From assembly GCF_009731355.2 (NCBI RefSeq), contig NZ_AP022810.1:682001-746000 (forward strand): a stretch of DNA of 64,000 nt, in the 5' to 3' direction. Under the pieces are notes generated by a model. The model was given only the letters and a program-made list of their open reading frames with translations. It was not told the DNA's origin and did not search any database. Both the position numbers and the translations under genes were made by a program. Origin of the DNA: Desulfuromonas sp. AOP6. Lineage in GTDB: Bacteria > Desulfobacterota > Desulfuromonadia > Desulfuromonadales > SZUA-540. Positions 33,550 to 42,545 of the stretch are shown here, in pieces (position 1 is the stretch's first letter; the number at the start of each line of letters is the position of its first letter).

Positions 33550-35526
33550 ATGGGAATCGCAGCGGACATCATTATCATCATTGTCGCCGGCCTGCTCGGG
33601 GCGTTGGTCGCCCACCGCCTGAAGCAGCCGTTGATGCTGGGATATATCCTGGCCGGCGTCCTGGTTGGCCCATTTACCGGTGGCGTCTCTGTGGGGGATG
33701 CCCATGACATCGAAAAACTGGCCGAGATCGGTGTCGCCCTGCTGCTCTTTGCCCTGGGGCTTGAGTTTTCGCTGAAGGAGCTGCGGCCTGTCCGCATGAT
33801 CGCCCTGGTGGGGACGCCGATTCAGATCCTTTTGACCCTGGGTTTCGGCTTTCTCATCGGGCGCTGGTTTGGCTGGGACTGGATTCCCTCGTTGTGGCTG
33901 GGCGGCGTGGTCTCCTTTTCCAGCACCATGGTCATCCTCAAGACCCTGATGAACCAGGGGGTCATGGGGACCCTCTCCAGCCGCGTCATGATCGGTATCC
34001 TCATCGTGCAGGATCTGGCCGTAGTGCCGATGATGATCATGCTTCCCCAATTGAGCAATCCGGCCTCGGGGCTGCCGACTCTTGGTTTTGCCGCGATCAA
34101 GTCGGCGGTTTTCCTGGCCGTTATGCTGCTGTTGGGAACCAAGCTGCTGCCGAAACTACTGGCCATCATCGCCCGCTGGGACTCCCGGGAACTCTTCCTG
34201 CTCTCCATCACCGCCATCGGCCTCGGTATCGGCTACGCCACCTATCTGGCCGGTCTGTCCTTCGCCTTCGGCGCCTTCGTCGCCGGCATCGTGCTGAGCG
34301 AATCGGATTACGGCCACCAGGCCCTGAGCGACATCATCCCCCTGCGCGACCTCTTCGGCTTGCTCTTCTTCACCTCCGTCGGCATGCTGCTCAACCCGGT
34401 CTTTTTCATGGCCAACTGGCTCGAAGTGCTCACCCTCGTGTTATTGGTGGCCCTCGGCAAAGGGTTCATCATGGGCGTTTTGGCGCGGAGCTTTGGCTAT
34501 GGCAACGTTATCCCGCTGGCGACGGGGCTGGGCATGTTCCAGATCGGCGAATTCTCCTTTCTGCTGGCCCAGGAAGGCTACGGCATCGGCGCGCTGAGTC
34601 TCGACCAGTACTCTCTCATTCTGGCCGCCACCATCATCAGCATGTTTATGACGCCTGTCGTCTCGGGACTGACCGCGCCTCTCTATGCCCTGCGTCAGCG
34701 CTTCGGCAGCAACGATACGCTGGAGGCCATCAATCTGCCGGTTGAGGAACTCAAGGACCACATCGTCGTCGTCGGAGGGGGACGGGTCGGTCAGCATGTG
34801 GCCCGGGTCCTGCGTCAGATCGAGGTTCCCTTCGTCATTGTGGAGGTCAACCATCGGCGCTTTGAAGAATGTAAAAGGGAGCGTTTCCCGGCAATTTTTG
34901 GTGATGCCAGTCAGAATATCGTTCTTGAGGCGGCCCGGATTCACAACGCCCAGCAGCTGCTCATCACGGCCCCGGCGGTGATTTCGGCCCAGACCATTGT
35001 CCGTCACGTGCGGCAGTTCCACCCGGATTTGAACATTGTCGTGCGCGCCGATGGGGAAGACCAGATGCGCTCTCTTTACGACGATGGCGTCTACATGGTC
35101 ATTCTGCCGGAGCTGGAGGCGGGCCTGGAAATTGCCCGTCAGGCCCTTCTTCACCTGAAAATGCCCATCCCGGTAATTCAGCGTTATACCGACGCCATCC
35201 GCCGCGAACTCTACCACCCCCTCTCCGAAGGGCGTGACGACCATCAGGAGATCCGTCAGCTGCGGCGGGCCGGTGATCTGCTGGAGTTGAGCTGGGAACG
35301 CCTGTCCTCGGACAATTCCATGGTGGGCAAGAGCCTGCGGGAGCTGGAGATTAGGCAGCGCACCGGCGTCTCTATCGTGGGCGTCATCCGGCAGGGGGAA
35401 TTTCTACCCAACCCGGAAGCTGATTTTCGTTTTGCCGAGGGCGATCTGATTGCGACCATCGGCAATACCGCCCAGCGACAGGCCTTCAATGCCGCCATGA
35501 TGAAAAAGTCGATTCCGGCGGCCTGA
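33550..35526 (+). CDS. CPA2 cation/proton antiporter with RCK domain, YbaL/KefB-like
   Basis: A 658-residue membrane protein. About 12 helices span residues 5-380 ([35 protein letters not shown]). A TrkA-N domain follows ([31 protein letters not shown]) and then a TrkA-C domain (about 570-650). It differs from the antiporter at 8-10 kb by having a single TrkA-C domain. It is the first gene of a pair with ybaN, 20 bases apart. Confidence 0.92.
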   Translation: MGIAADIIIIIVAGLLGALVAHRLKQPLMLGYILAGVLVGPFTGGVSVGDAHDIEKLAEIGVALLLFALGLEFSLKELRPVRMIALVGTPIQILLTLGFGFLIGRWFGWDWIPSLWLGGVVSFSSTMVILKTLMNQGVMGTLSSRVMIGILIVQDLAVVPMMIMLPQLSNPASGLPTLGFAAIKSAVFLAVMLLLGTKLLPKLLAIIARWDSRELFLLSITAIGLGIGYATYLAGLSFAFGAFVAGIVLSESDYGHQALSDIIPLRDLFGLLFFTSVGMLLNPVFFMANWLEVLTLVLLVALGKGFIMGVLARSFGYGNVIPLATGLGMFQIGEFSFLLAQEGYGIGALSLDQYSLILAATIISMFMTPVVSGLTAPLYALRQRFGSNDTLEAINLPVEELKDHIVVVGGGRVGQHVARVLRQIEVPFVIVEVNHRRFEECKRERFPAIFGDASQNIVLEAARIHNAQQLLITAPAVISAQTIVRHVRQFHPDLNIVVRADGEDQMRSLYDDGVYMVILPELEAGLEIARQALLHLKMPIPVIQRYTDAIRRELYHPLSEGRDDHQEIRQLRRAGDLLELSWERLSSDNSMVGKSLRELEIRQRTGVSIVGVIRQGEFLPNPEADFRFAEGDLIATIGNTAQRQAFNAAMMKKSIPAA

Positions 35527-35545
35527 GACGACCGTCCGAGGATTC

Positions 35546-35956
35546 ATGCCTGATCGAAGGACGAAAATAATCGACAGCAGGGTTCTCAGGCTGCTGCTCG
35601 CCGCCGCCGGGCTCATCAGTACCGCTCTGGCCGTCGTCGGTATCTTTCTGCCCCTGTTGCCGACGGTGCCCTTGCTCCTGCTGGCCGCCGCCTGCTTTGC
35701 CCGCAGTTCTGAACGCTTTCACAACTGGCTCCTCGACCATCCCCACCTGGGACCCATGATCCGAGGCTATCTCGACGGCCAGGGCATCCCCCTGCGCGCC
35801 AAGATCACGGCCATCACCCTTATCTGGATCAGCATTCCCGTTTCTGTTTTCTTCCTTATTCCCCTTTTCTGGGTCAAAGTCTTCCTCATCGCCATTGGCC
35901 TTTGCGTCACCGTCTATCTGCTGCGCCTGCCGGTGTGCGAGGGTGGGGAAGAGTGA
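35546..35956 (+). CDS. DUF454 inner-membrane protein, YbaN-like
   Basis: A 136-residue protein with three or four hydrophobic helices and the DUF454 signature: GIFLPLLPTVPLLLLAAACFARSSERFHNWLLDHPHLGP. Its function is unknown. In other bacteria ybaN is often regulated by iron or near antiporters; here it directly follows a CPA2 antiporter gene. Confidence 0.85.
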   Translation: MPDRRTKIIDSRVLRLLLAAAGLISTALAVVGIFLPLLPTVPLLLLAAACFARSSERFHNWLLDHPHLGPMIRGYLDGQGIPLRAKITAITLIWISIPVSVFFLIPLFWVKVFLIAIGLCVTVYLLRLPVCEGGEE

Positions 35957-36021
35957 TCCTCAGAATCAAAAGCCAGGCCGCTGGCCTTGGCCCCCTTTGC
36001 AAGTAGAAAAGAAAATCAATT

Positions 36022-36708
36022 TCAATTGGTGGCGCATAAAAAAGGGTGCCCGCCAGTATGCCCTGGATGCTTGCAGGGTCGGCGGGACGAACGGGCCTGG
36101 TGGACCAGGCGGTGGGCCATACGGTTTCGGCAGGTAGAGAAGCTGTGGGCCAACTGCAGGCTGCGGCGCGGGTCACCATAGATTTTCCAGAGGCGCTGGC
36201 AGCTGAAGGGGAGAGAGACCCAACCCATGAAGGCGGCCACATCCTTGAGGGGATAACCGAGAAAAACCCCAATTTCATGGGGAAATCCCCGGCCAGCCTG
36301 CAGGCGCGCCCCTAACTCGGCGAGAACGCTGTCTTTGTCCAAGGGGGCTTGGTAGCCAGCCCGGCGCAGCACGGCCATGACGTTGGGACGGGAGAGGAGG
36401 GCGGTGAAAGCCTCGTCCCGGTAAACCAGCAGGAGCAGGGACTCACCGCGGTCGATCATGACGCTGGGCGTAAGGCCGCTGTCGACCAGCAGGTTGTCAC
36501 CATATTTTTTCCAGAGCAGATAGAGATTGCGGCCGCAGGGTTGCGGTCGGTTGACCACGTTGATGAGGTTGGCCGGCTTGACGCCGTCCAGGATTTCGGC
36601 GGTCTCCAGCGCCATGAACGCCGCGATGCAGGCGCGTTCATCAATGAAGAGGGGGGCCAGTTGGCCCCAGCCGAGCTGTTTTGAATCGTGAATGGCTGCT
36701 GCAGACAT
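36022..36708 (-). CDS. DUF3793 family protein
   Basis: A 228-residue cytoplasmic protein. The chosen ATG has TGGAGG seven bases upstream; a longer frame lacks a ribosome site. Typical family segments are LINVVNRPQPCGRNLYLLWKKYG and PHEIGVFLGYPLKDVAAFMGW. The C-terminus has CRNRMAHRLVHQ. The function is unknown. A Fur-type box lies between the -35 and -10 of its probable promoter, so iron-responsive expression is likely. It is divergent from the ferric-reductase-like gene. Confidence 0.85.
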   Translation of the reverse strand: MSAAAIHDSKQLGWGQLAPLFIDERACIAAFMALETAEILDGVKPANLINVVNRPQPCGRNLYLLWKKYGDNLLVDSGLTPSVMIDRGESLLLLVYRDEAFTALLSRPNVMAVLRRAGYQAPLDKDSVLAELGARLQAGRGFPHEIGVFLGYPLKDVAAFMGWVSLPFSCQRLWKIYGDPRRSLQLAHSFSTCRNRMAHRLVHQARSSRRPCKHPGHTGGHPFLCATN

Positions 36709-36789
36709 GAAATACCTCCATGCAATGAATTCTGTGCTGTGGGGAGCCGGCCACGACTTTGAGACTACGGCAATGGCAGTATTTGAGTC

Positions 36790-36818
36790 AAGATAAAAAT
36801 GAAAACCGTTTTCAACAA
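36790..36818 (-). promoter_or_regulatory. Fur-controlled promoter of the DUF3793 gene
   Basis: On the minus strand TTGTTG and TATCTT are separated by 17 bases. The spacer holds the perfect 7-1-7 palindrome TGAAAAC-N-GTTTTCA (36800-36814), the form of a Fur box. Occupancy would block RNA polymerase. Confidence 0.65.
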
Positions 36819-36974
36819 AAGGAGTGGCTCTGCATTGATCGGGGTTTGATAAGGTGTGTTGCAGAAAATTCGCCGGGGAAAATGGACTTCGTGATGATCT
36901 TCCGGGATACCCTTGCACTGTTGCCGAAAAAGATTAGAGTTTTATGAACTGTAATTTTGCGAGAGGAGGAGAGG

Positions 36975-38291
36975 TTGAAATACGTCTTTTCCGGACTGTT
37001 CTGGATTGGGGTCTATCTGGCGCTGGTGATGGCGCCGCTGCTGGTGCTCCTGCTTGGTCCGATGCCTGCCGGCAGCGGTTTCTGGTGGGATTTATCCCTT
37101 GCCCTGGGCTTTGCCGGTACGGCCATGATGGGTACTCTTTTCGTGCAGACGGCCCGCTTTCGCCGACCCTCCGCTCCTTTTGGCATCGATATCGTCTACT
37201 ATTTTCACCGGCAGAGTGCGTTGGCGGCCTTCCTGTTTATTCTGGCCCATCCTGTCGTACTGCTGTGGCGGGAGCCGCCCCTGTGGGCCTTCTTTCGCCC
37301 CGGCCTGGCACCCTGGCACTTCTGGGCAGGCGTGGCGTCTCTGCTGGCCCTCAGCCTGCTGCTGATCAGTTCCCTCTGGCGCAAACCGCTGAGTATCGAT
37401 TACGATCGCTGGCGTCTGGGCCATGCGCTGCTGGCCGTCCTGGCTCTTGGTCTGGCCATTGGCCATATTGTGGGGGTTGGACATTACGCCGCCGCACCCT
37501 GGACCAAAGTTCTCTGGGGAGTGATCTCCCTTTCCTGTCTGCTGCTGCTGGTCACCGTGCGCATTATCAGGCCGGCCATGCTGCTGCGCCGTCCCTACCG
37601 GGTTACGGGCGTGAGCGCCGAGCGGGGAGAGGCCTGGACGCTGCAGGTCGTTCCCGCGGGGCACGACGGTTTCAGCTTCCTGCCCGGTCAGTTCGCCTGG
37701 ATCACCCTCGGGGCTTCCCCTTTCGCGCTCAAAGAGCATCCCTTCTCCATCGCCTCCAGTTCTGAAAAGGCGGCCGAGCTCCACTTCACCATCAAGGAAC
37801 TGGGGGACTTCACCAGCCGCATCAAGGAGGTCGAGGTCGGGACGCCGGTCTACGTGGATGGTCCCTATGGCTGTTTCAGCCTTGACCGGCAGCCGGCAAG
37901 CAGCTATGTCTTTGTCGCCGGCGGCATCGGCATCGCCCCTATCATGGGCATGCTGCGCACGCTGGCGGATCGAGGCGATCGCCGTCCGCTACTGCTGTTG
38001 TACGCCTATAATACCTGGGATCGTCTGACCTTCCGGGAAGAGCTGGAGGCATTGCGGGACCGCCTCAATCTCCGGCTTGTCTTTGTGTTGAACGATCCCC
38101 CGCCCGATTGGCAGGGGGAGGAGGGGCTGCTCACCAGGGATCTGCTTCTGCGCCATGTGCCGCAGCCCCTGACGGCAGCGGAGTATTTCATTTGCGGGCC
38201 GGTGGCGATGATCCACATCGCGGAAAAATATCTGCATGAATTGGGCGTCCCCCTGGGGCAGCTTCATTCCGAACTCTTCGATCTGGTCTGA
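36975..38291 (+). CDS. Ferric-reductase-like FAD/NAD(P)H membrane oxidoreductase
   Basis: A 438-residue protein. TTG at 36975 was chosen because GAGGAGGAGAGG lies directly before it; a TTG 18 bases earlier would overlap this site. Six transmembrane helices (about 1-205) hold histidines for haem (YYFHRQSALAAFLFILAHP, LGHALLAVLALGLAIGHIVGVGHY). An FAD domain follows (PGQFAWITLG, HPFSIASS), then an NAD(P)H domain (FVAGGIGIAPIMGML, FICGPVAMI). It would move electrons across the inner membrane, perhaps to Fe(III). It shares its upstream region with the Fur-box promoter. Confidence 0.87.
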   Translation: MKYVFSGLFWIGVYLALVMAPLLVLLLGPMPAGSGFWWDLSLALGFAGTAMMGTLFVQTARFRRPSAPFGIDIVYYFHRQSALAAFLFILAHPVVLLWREPPLWAFFRPGLAPWHFWAGVASLLALSLLLISSLWRKPLSIDYDRWRLGHALLAVLALGLAIGHIVGVGHYAAAPWTKVLWGVISLSCLLLLVTVRIIRPAMLLRRPYRVTGVSAERGEAWTLQVVPAGHDGFSFLPGQFAWITLGASPFALKEHPFSIASSSEKAAELHFTIKELGDFTSRIKEVEVGTPVYVDGPYGCFSLDRQPASSYVFVAGGIGIAPIMGMLRTLADRGDRRPLLLLYAYNTWDRLTFREELEALRDRLNLRLVFVLNDPPPDWQGEEGLLTRDLLLRHVPQPLTAAEYFICGPVAMIHIAEKYLHELGVPLGQLHSELFDLV

Positions 38292-38312
38292 GTCAGGTAA
38301 AGGAGGGCATCG

Positions 38313-38405
38313 ATGCGACTTTTGCTGGCCAAGCTGCTGGCCTGGACGACGGGGGGGATCATTCTGATTCTGGCCGGGGTCTTCGCCCTGTCGCAGAACG
38401 GCTGA
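38313..38405 (+). CDS. 30-residue single-span membrane peptide
   Basis: A very short frame with a strong AGGAGGG site 5-6 bases before the ATG, located 22 bases after the ferric-reductase-like gene. The product starts MRLLLAKLLAW and has a hydrophobic stretch ILILAGVFAL, so it would be a small single-pass membrane protein. Such peptides often serve as accessory subunits of membrane oxidoreductases. It is unrecognised by family. Confidence 0.55.
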   Translation: MRLLLAKLLAWTTGGIILILAGVFALSQNG

Positions 38406-38548
38406 TCTTTTCCTTTAGCCTCGTTTGCCGGGGACATTCTGTTTGATCTTCGCCGGGCTCCTGTCTATGATACGGGGACGCAGGGCTCGATCTTCGCGCT
38501 CTTTCGACGTACAAACCTCTTCTTTATTCGAAAAACGGCACCCTCTTT

Positions 38549-39307
38549 ATGCAGATTCTGCGTAGCGAAGCGATCATTCTGCGCCATGTCGATTATGGTG
38601 AAGCGGACAGGATCGTGACCTTCTATACGCCCGAGCTGGGACTGCTCAAAGGTTTTGCCCGCAGCGCCCGTCGCAGCCGCAAGCGCTTTGGACCGGCTCT
38701 GGAGCCTTTTGCACAGGTGATGATGCACTGGAGCCCGCCGGGGCGCGGGCAGCTCCTGTCCCTGAAGGAGGCGGAACTGCTCGACCTTCACGCCGGCCTG
38801 CGTACAGATCTGTTGGCGCTGGCCTTGGCGGGATATGGCTGTGAGCTGGTGGAAGAGTTGCAGGGGGAAGAATCGGGGCACCCGCGGGTTTACGGGCTGC
38901 TGCGGGCTTTTCTGGGACATCTTGCCACTTCTGGAGGCTCGCCGGAGGCCCGGCTCCTCTTCGAGTTGAGGTTGCTGGAACTGGCCGGCTATATCCCGCA
39001 TCTGCTGCACTGCTCCGAGTGCATGGAGACCTTGCGCACAGAGACCGTCTATTTTGAAGCCGCCCGCGGTGGGAGTCTCTGTGCCCTTTGCGAGGGAGGG
39101 CGTGGCAGCCTGAAGGTCAGTCTGCTGACGCTGGGAACCCTGTCCCGCATTCTGCGCGCCCCCCTGGAAAGTTTCGAGGGCTATCGCCTGAGCGAGCATA
39201 CGCTGGTGCAGGCGGAGGCGATGCTCACCTCGGCCATTGGTCCCCATCTGCATCACCGGCTCAAGTCGCTGGTTTTTCTGCAGCAAGTCGGGGGTCGCAA
39301 CGGCTGA
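38549..39307 (+). CDS. recO: DNA repair protein RecO
   Basis: A 252-residue protein with an N-terminal OB fold (ILRHVDYGEADRIVTFYTPELGLLKGFARSARRSRKRFG) and a C-terminal helical domain. A C4 zinc site is present (HCSECMET and SLCALC). RecO loads RecA with RecF and RecR at gaps. The length is normal. It lies ahead of glyQS. Confidence 0.95.
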   Translation: MQILRSEAIILRHVDYGEADRIVTFYTPELGLLKGFARSARRSRKRFGPALEPFAQVMMHWSPPGRGQLLSLKEAELLDLHAGLRTDLLALALAGYGCELVEELQGEESGHPRVYGLLRAFLGHLATSGGSPEARLLFELRLLELAGYIPHLLHCSECMETLRTETVYFEAARGGSLCALCEGGRGSLKVSLLTLGTLSRILRAPLESFEGYRLSEHTLVQAEAMLTSAIGPHLHHRLKSLVFLQQVGGRNG

Positions 39308-39357
39308 AGCCTTGCACCGGAGCTCCTGTCGCATCTCGGAATTGCCCAGAAATTGCC

Positions 39358-39386
39358 TTGACAGGCTTGGGGCCAGGGGCTAAAAT
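39358..39386 (+). promoter_or_regulatory. Sigma70 promoter of glyQS
   Basis: TTGACA and TAAAAT separated by exactly 17 bases, about 85 bases before glyQ. Confidence 0.75.
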
Positions 39387-39402
39387 TCTGCTTTTTGAAT
39401 TT

Positions 39403-39415
39403 GTATACAGTATAC
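39403..39415. promoter_or_regulatory. GTATAC-A-GTATAC element downstream of the glyQS promoter
   Basis: Two copies of the palindrome GTATAC with one base between them, starting about 16 bases after the -10 element and so within the first transcribed bases. Placement fits a repressor site. No regulator is identified. Confidence 0.45.
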
Positions 39416-39470
39416 CTGTAAACAGGCCCTGAAGAGTGGGCGCCAACTGTTTTTACTGCCTGGAGGCATC

Positions 39471-40340
39471 GTGACTTTTCAAGATCTCATTCTTTCCCTG
39501 CAGAACTACTGGGCCAAGCAAGGCTGTATTATTCAGCAGCCCTACGACATGGAAAAAGGGGCTGGTACGTTCAACCCGGCCACTTTTCTGCGCGTACTGG
39601 GGCCCGAGCCCTGGAAGGTGGCTTACGTAGAGCCGTCCCGCCGTCCCACCGACGGCCGCTACGGTGAAAACCCCAATCGCCTGCAGCACTATTACCAGTT
39701 TCAGGTCATCATGAAGCCCTCGCCCCTGAATATTCAGGAGCTCTACCTCGATTCGCTCAAGAGCTTCGGCCTCAACCCTTCGCAGCACGACATCCGCTTC
39801 GTCGAGGACGACTGGGAATCACCGACGCTGGGCGCCTGGGGGCTGGGCTGGGAAGTGTGGCTCGACGGCATGGAAATCACGCAGTTTACCTACTTCCAGC
39901 AGGCCGGCGGTATCGATCTCAAACCCATTTCCGGTGAGATCACCTACGGCTGCGAGCGCATTGCCATGTACCTGCAGGGCGTGGACAACGTCTACGACCT
40001 TGAGTGGGTCAAGGGGGTCAAATACGGCGACGTCCATCACCAGAGCGAGGTGGAGTTCTCCACCTACAACTTTGAAGAGGCCGACGTCGACATGCTCCTC
40101 AATCTCTTCACCATGTACGAGAAGGAGTGTATCCGCCTGGCGCAGCGCGGGCTGGTGCTGCCGGCCTACGATTACGTCATGAAATGCTCCCACGCTTTCA
40201 ATATGCTCGACGCCCGCGGTGCCATTTCGGTGACCGAACGCGCCTCCTATATCGGCCGGGTGCGCAATGTAGCGCGGCTCTGCGCCGAAGGTTACGTGGC
40301 CCAGAGAGAGAAGCTTGGCTTCCCGCTGCTGAAAAAATGA
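39471..40340 (+). CDS. glyQ: Glycyl-tRNA synthetase alpha subunit
   Basis: A 289-residue class II synthetase subunit, starting at GTG with CTGGAGG upstream. Characteristic segments are the [39 protein letters not shown] start and [22 protein letters not shown]. It forms the alpha2beta2 enzyme with GlyS, and the gene lies 48 bases ahead of glyS. Confidence 0.98.
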   Translation: MTFQDLILSLQNYWAKQGCIIQQPYDMEKGAGTFNPATFLRVLGPEPWKVAYVEPSRRPTDGRYGENPNRLQHYYQFQVIMKPSPLNIQELYLDSLKSFGLNPSQHDIRFVEDDWESPTLGAWGLGWEVWLDGMEITQFTYFQQAGGIDLKPISGEITYGCERIAMYLQGVDNVYDLEWVKGVKYGDVHHQSEVEFSTYNFEEADVDMLLNLFTMYEKECIRLAQRGLVLPAYDYVMKCSHAFNMLDARGAISVTERASYIGRVRNVARLCAEGYVAQREKLGFPLLKK

Positions 40341-40388
40341 TTTGCCGGGGCGCACCCCGCGTCCCGGTGTCCCCTTACCGGAGATACC

Positions 40389-42455
40389 ATGTCTGCTGAA
40401 CTTTTTCTTGAAATCGGTACCGAAGAGATCCCGGCCGGCTTTCTGCCGGCGGCCATGCGTGATATGGAACGCCTCATGCGCAAGGAGCTGGAGCATGCCC
40501 GCATCTCCTTCGGAACGATCCAGACCTTCGCTACCCCTCGTCGCCTGGCCATCGCCGTGGCTGACGTGGCTTCCGAGCAGCCCCGGCAGGAGCTGAGTCT
40601 CTCAGGTCCCTCCGTCAAGGTCGCTTTCGATGGCGACGGTAATCCGACCAAGGCAGCCCTTGGTTTTGCCCGCGCCAACGGCGTCGAGGTTGCCGACCTG
40701 CAGCAGGTGGAGACGGACAAGGGAGCCTATCTCTTTCTTACCAAAGTGGAGGAAGGCCGCCACACCGCCGATCTGCTGCCGGAGATGCTGCCCCGCCTGA
40801 TCGCCAGCATCCCCTTCAAGAAGTCCATGCGCTGGAAGGATCTCGACATCCGCTTTGCCCGCCCCATGCACTGGATCGTCGCCCTTTATGACGGCGTCGT
40901 CGTCCCCTTCAGCTACGGCAACCTCGAGAGCGGCAATCTCTCCCGTGGCCACCGCTTCATGGCACCGGCGACCTTCCCCGTGCGTGATCTCGCCAGCTGG
41001 ATTGACGAGTGCGAGCGCCATTTCGTCACTCCCGACCCCGCCAAGCGCCGCGACCTCATCGCCCGCGAGATCGAGCGCGTCGCCCATGCCGCCGGCGGCG
41101 AAGTCAATGCCGACGAGGCCCTGCTCGACGAGGTCTCTTACCTGGTGGAGGACGCTACCCCCATCATCGGCTCTTTCGAGGACAAATACCTGCAGCTTCC
41201 CCGCGAACTGCTGATCACCACCATGCGCGAGCATCAGCGCTACTTCACCCTGGTCGATAAACAGGGGAAGCTGCTGCCCCGTTTCATCACCATCTCCAAT
41301 ACCCGTCCGGAAGACCCGGCCGTGGTCGCCCGTGGCAACGAGCGGGTGCTGCGGGCCCGTCTTTCCGATGCCATGTTCTTCTGGACCGAAGACCAGAAGG
41401 TCAAACTGGAGACCCGTCTCGACGCTTTAAAGAACGTGGTTTATCAGGCCAAGCTCGGCACCAGCTACGAGAAGGTCATGCGTTTCCGCGAACTGGCCGC
41501 CATGCTGGCCGCCAAGCTGTCTCCCGCCGACAGCGCCCTGACGGACCGGGCCGCCCTGTTGGCCAAGTGCGACCTGGAGACGGGGATGGTCTACGAGTTC
41601 CCCGAGCTGCAAGGCATCATGGGCCGCGAGTACGCCCTTCTCGAAGGGGAGGACGCCCGCGTGGCCCGCGCCATCCATGAGCACTATCTCCCCGTTGAAG
41701 CCGGCGGCGCGCTCCCTACCGACCATCTGGGTGCTTTCGTCTCCATCGCCGACAAGATCGACACCATCTGCGGCTGCTTCGGCGTTGGTCTCATCCCCAC
41801 CGGCTCTGCCGACCCCTATGCCCTGCGGCGTAGCGCCATCGGCGTCTTGTCCATCCTACTCGACCGCGGCTACCGTCTCTCCCTGGCCGAGCTGGTCGGC
41901 AAGGCCGTGGATCTGCTCGCCGCCAAGCTTACCCGCCCAGCCGACGAGGTGAAGAAGGACGTCCTGGAATTCATCCGCCTGCGCTTTTTCAACATGCTTA
42001 CCGGCCAGGGTCAGCCTCAGGACGTGGTCGACGCCGTGCTGTCGGCCTCCTTTGACGATGTCATCGACGCCCAAGAGCGTGTCAAGGCGCTGGCTGCCCT
42101 CAAGGGAAGGGAAGATTTCGAGCCTCTGGCCGTGGCCTTCAAGCGCGTGGTCAACATTATCAAGGGGGGCGTGGACACCCCGGTGAACGCCGACCGCTTC
42201 GAGGCTGCCTGCGAAAAGACGCTGCATGACGAGGTGCAGGCTGCCGCCGCCCGTGTCGCCGCCGCCACCGAGGCGGGAGACTACGCCGCCGCCCTGCAGG
42301 CCATCGCCGCCCTGCGTGGGGCCGTGGACGACTTCTTCGAAGGGGTGATGGTCATGGCCGAGGATGAAAGCGTGCGAATAAACCGGCTGGCCCTGCTGAC
42401 AGGGGTCGCCCGGCTCTTCGAAGACATTGCAGACTTTGCGAAGATAGCCGCCTAG
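40389..42455 (+). CDS. glyS: Glycyl-tRNA synthetase beta subunit
   Basis: A 688-residue subunit with the N-terminal LFLEIGTEEIPAGFLPAA and LLITTMREHQRYF motifs, a central HD-like region and a C-terminal anticodon-binding domain. The length matches the family. Its stop codon is inside the stem of the following terminator. It charges tRNA-Gly together with GlyQ. Confidence 0.98.
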   Translation: MSAELFLEIGTEEIPAGFLPAAMRDMERLMRKELEHARISFGTIQTFATPRRLAIAVADVASEQPRQELSLSGPSVKVAFDGDGNPTKAALGFARANGVEVADLQQVETDKGAYLFLTKVEEGRHTADLLPEMLPRLIASIPFKKSMRWKDLDIRFARPMHWIVALYDGVVVPFSYGNLESGNLSRGHRFMAPATFPVRDLASWIDECERHFVTPDPAKRRDLIAREIERVAHAAGGEVNADEALLDEVSYLVEDATPIIGSFEDKYLQLPRELLITTMREHQRYFTLVDKQGKLLPRFITISNTRPEDPAVVARGNERVLRARLSDAMFFWTEDQKVKLETRLDALKNVVYQAKLGTSYEKVMRFRELAAMLAAKLSPADSALTDRAALLAKCDLETGMVYEFPELQGIMGREYALLEGEDARVARAIHEHYLPVEAGGALPTDHLGAFVSIADKIDTICGCFGVGLIPTGSADPYALRRSAIGVLSILLDRGYRLSLAELVGKAVDLLAAKLTRPADEVKKDVLEFIRLRFFNMLTGQGQPQDVVDAVLSASFDDVIDAQERVKALAALKGREDFEPLAVAFKRVVNIIKGGVDTPVNADRFEAACEKTLHDEVQAAAARVAAATEAGDYAAALQAIAALRGAVDDFFEGVMVMAEDESVRINRLALLTGVARLFEDIADFAKIAA

Positions 42456-42469
42456 GAAACTAGGCGGCT
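42446..42469 (+). terminator. Terminator of glyQS overlapping the glyS stop codon
   Basis: A perfect 10-bp stem AGCCGCCTAG/CTAGGCGGCT closed by a GAAA tetraloop and followed by CTTTTATTTT. The glyS TAG is part of the left arm. Confidence 0.92.
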
Positions 42470-42545
42470 CTTTTATTTTCAGTAAAAAACGGTGCCGGAA
42501 GTGGCGCAATTGTTTATTTTTACTAACCTTTGAGGAGGAGTACCG

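Noticed and set aside
36005-36025. Second Fur box at the end of the DUF3793 gene
   Set aside because: The match to a 7-1-7 palindrome is imperfect and it lies at the stop codon, away from any promoter.
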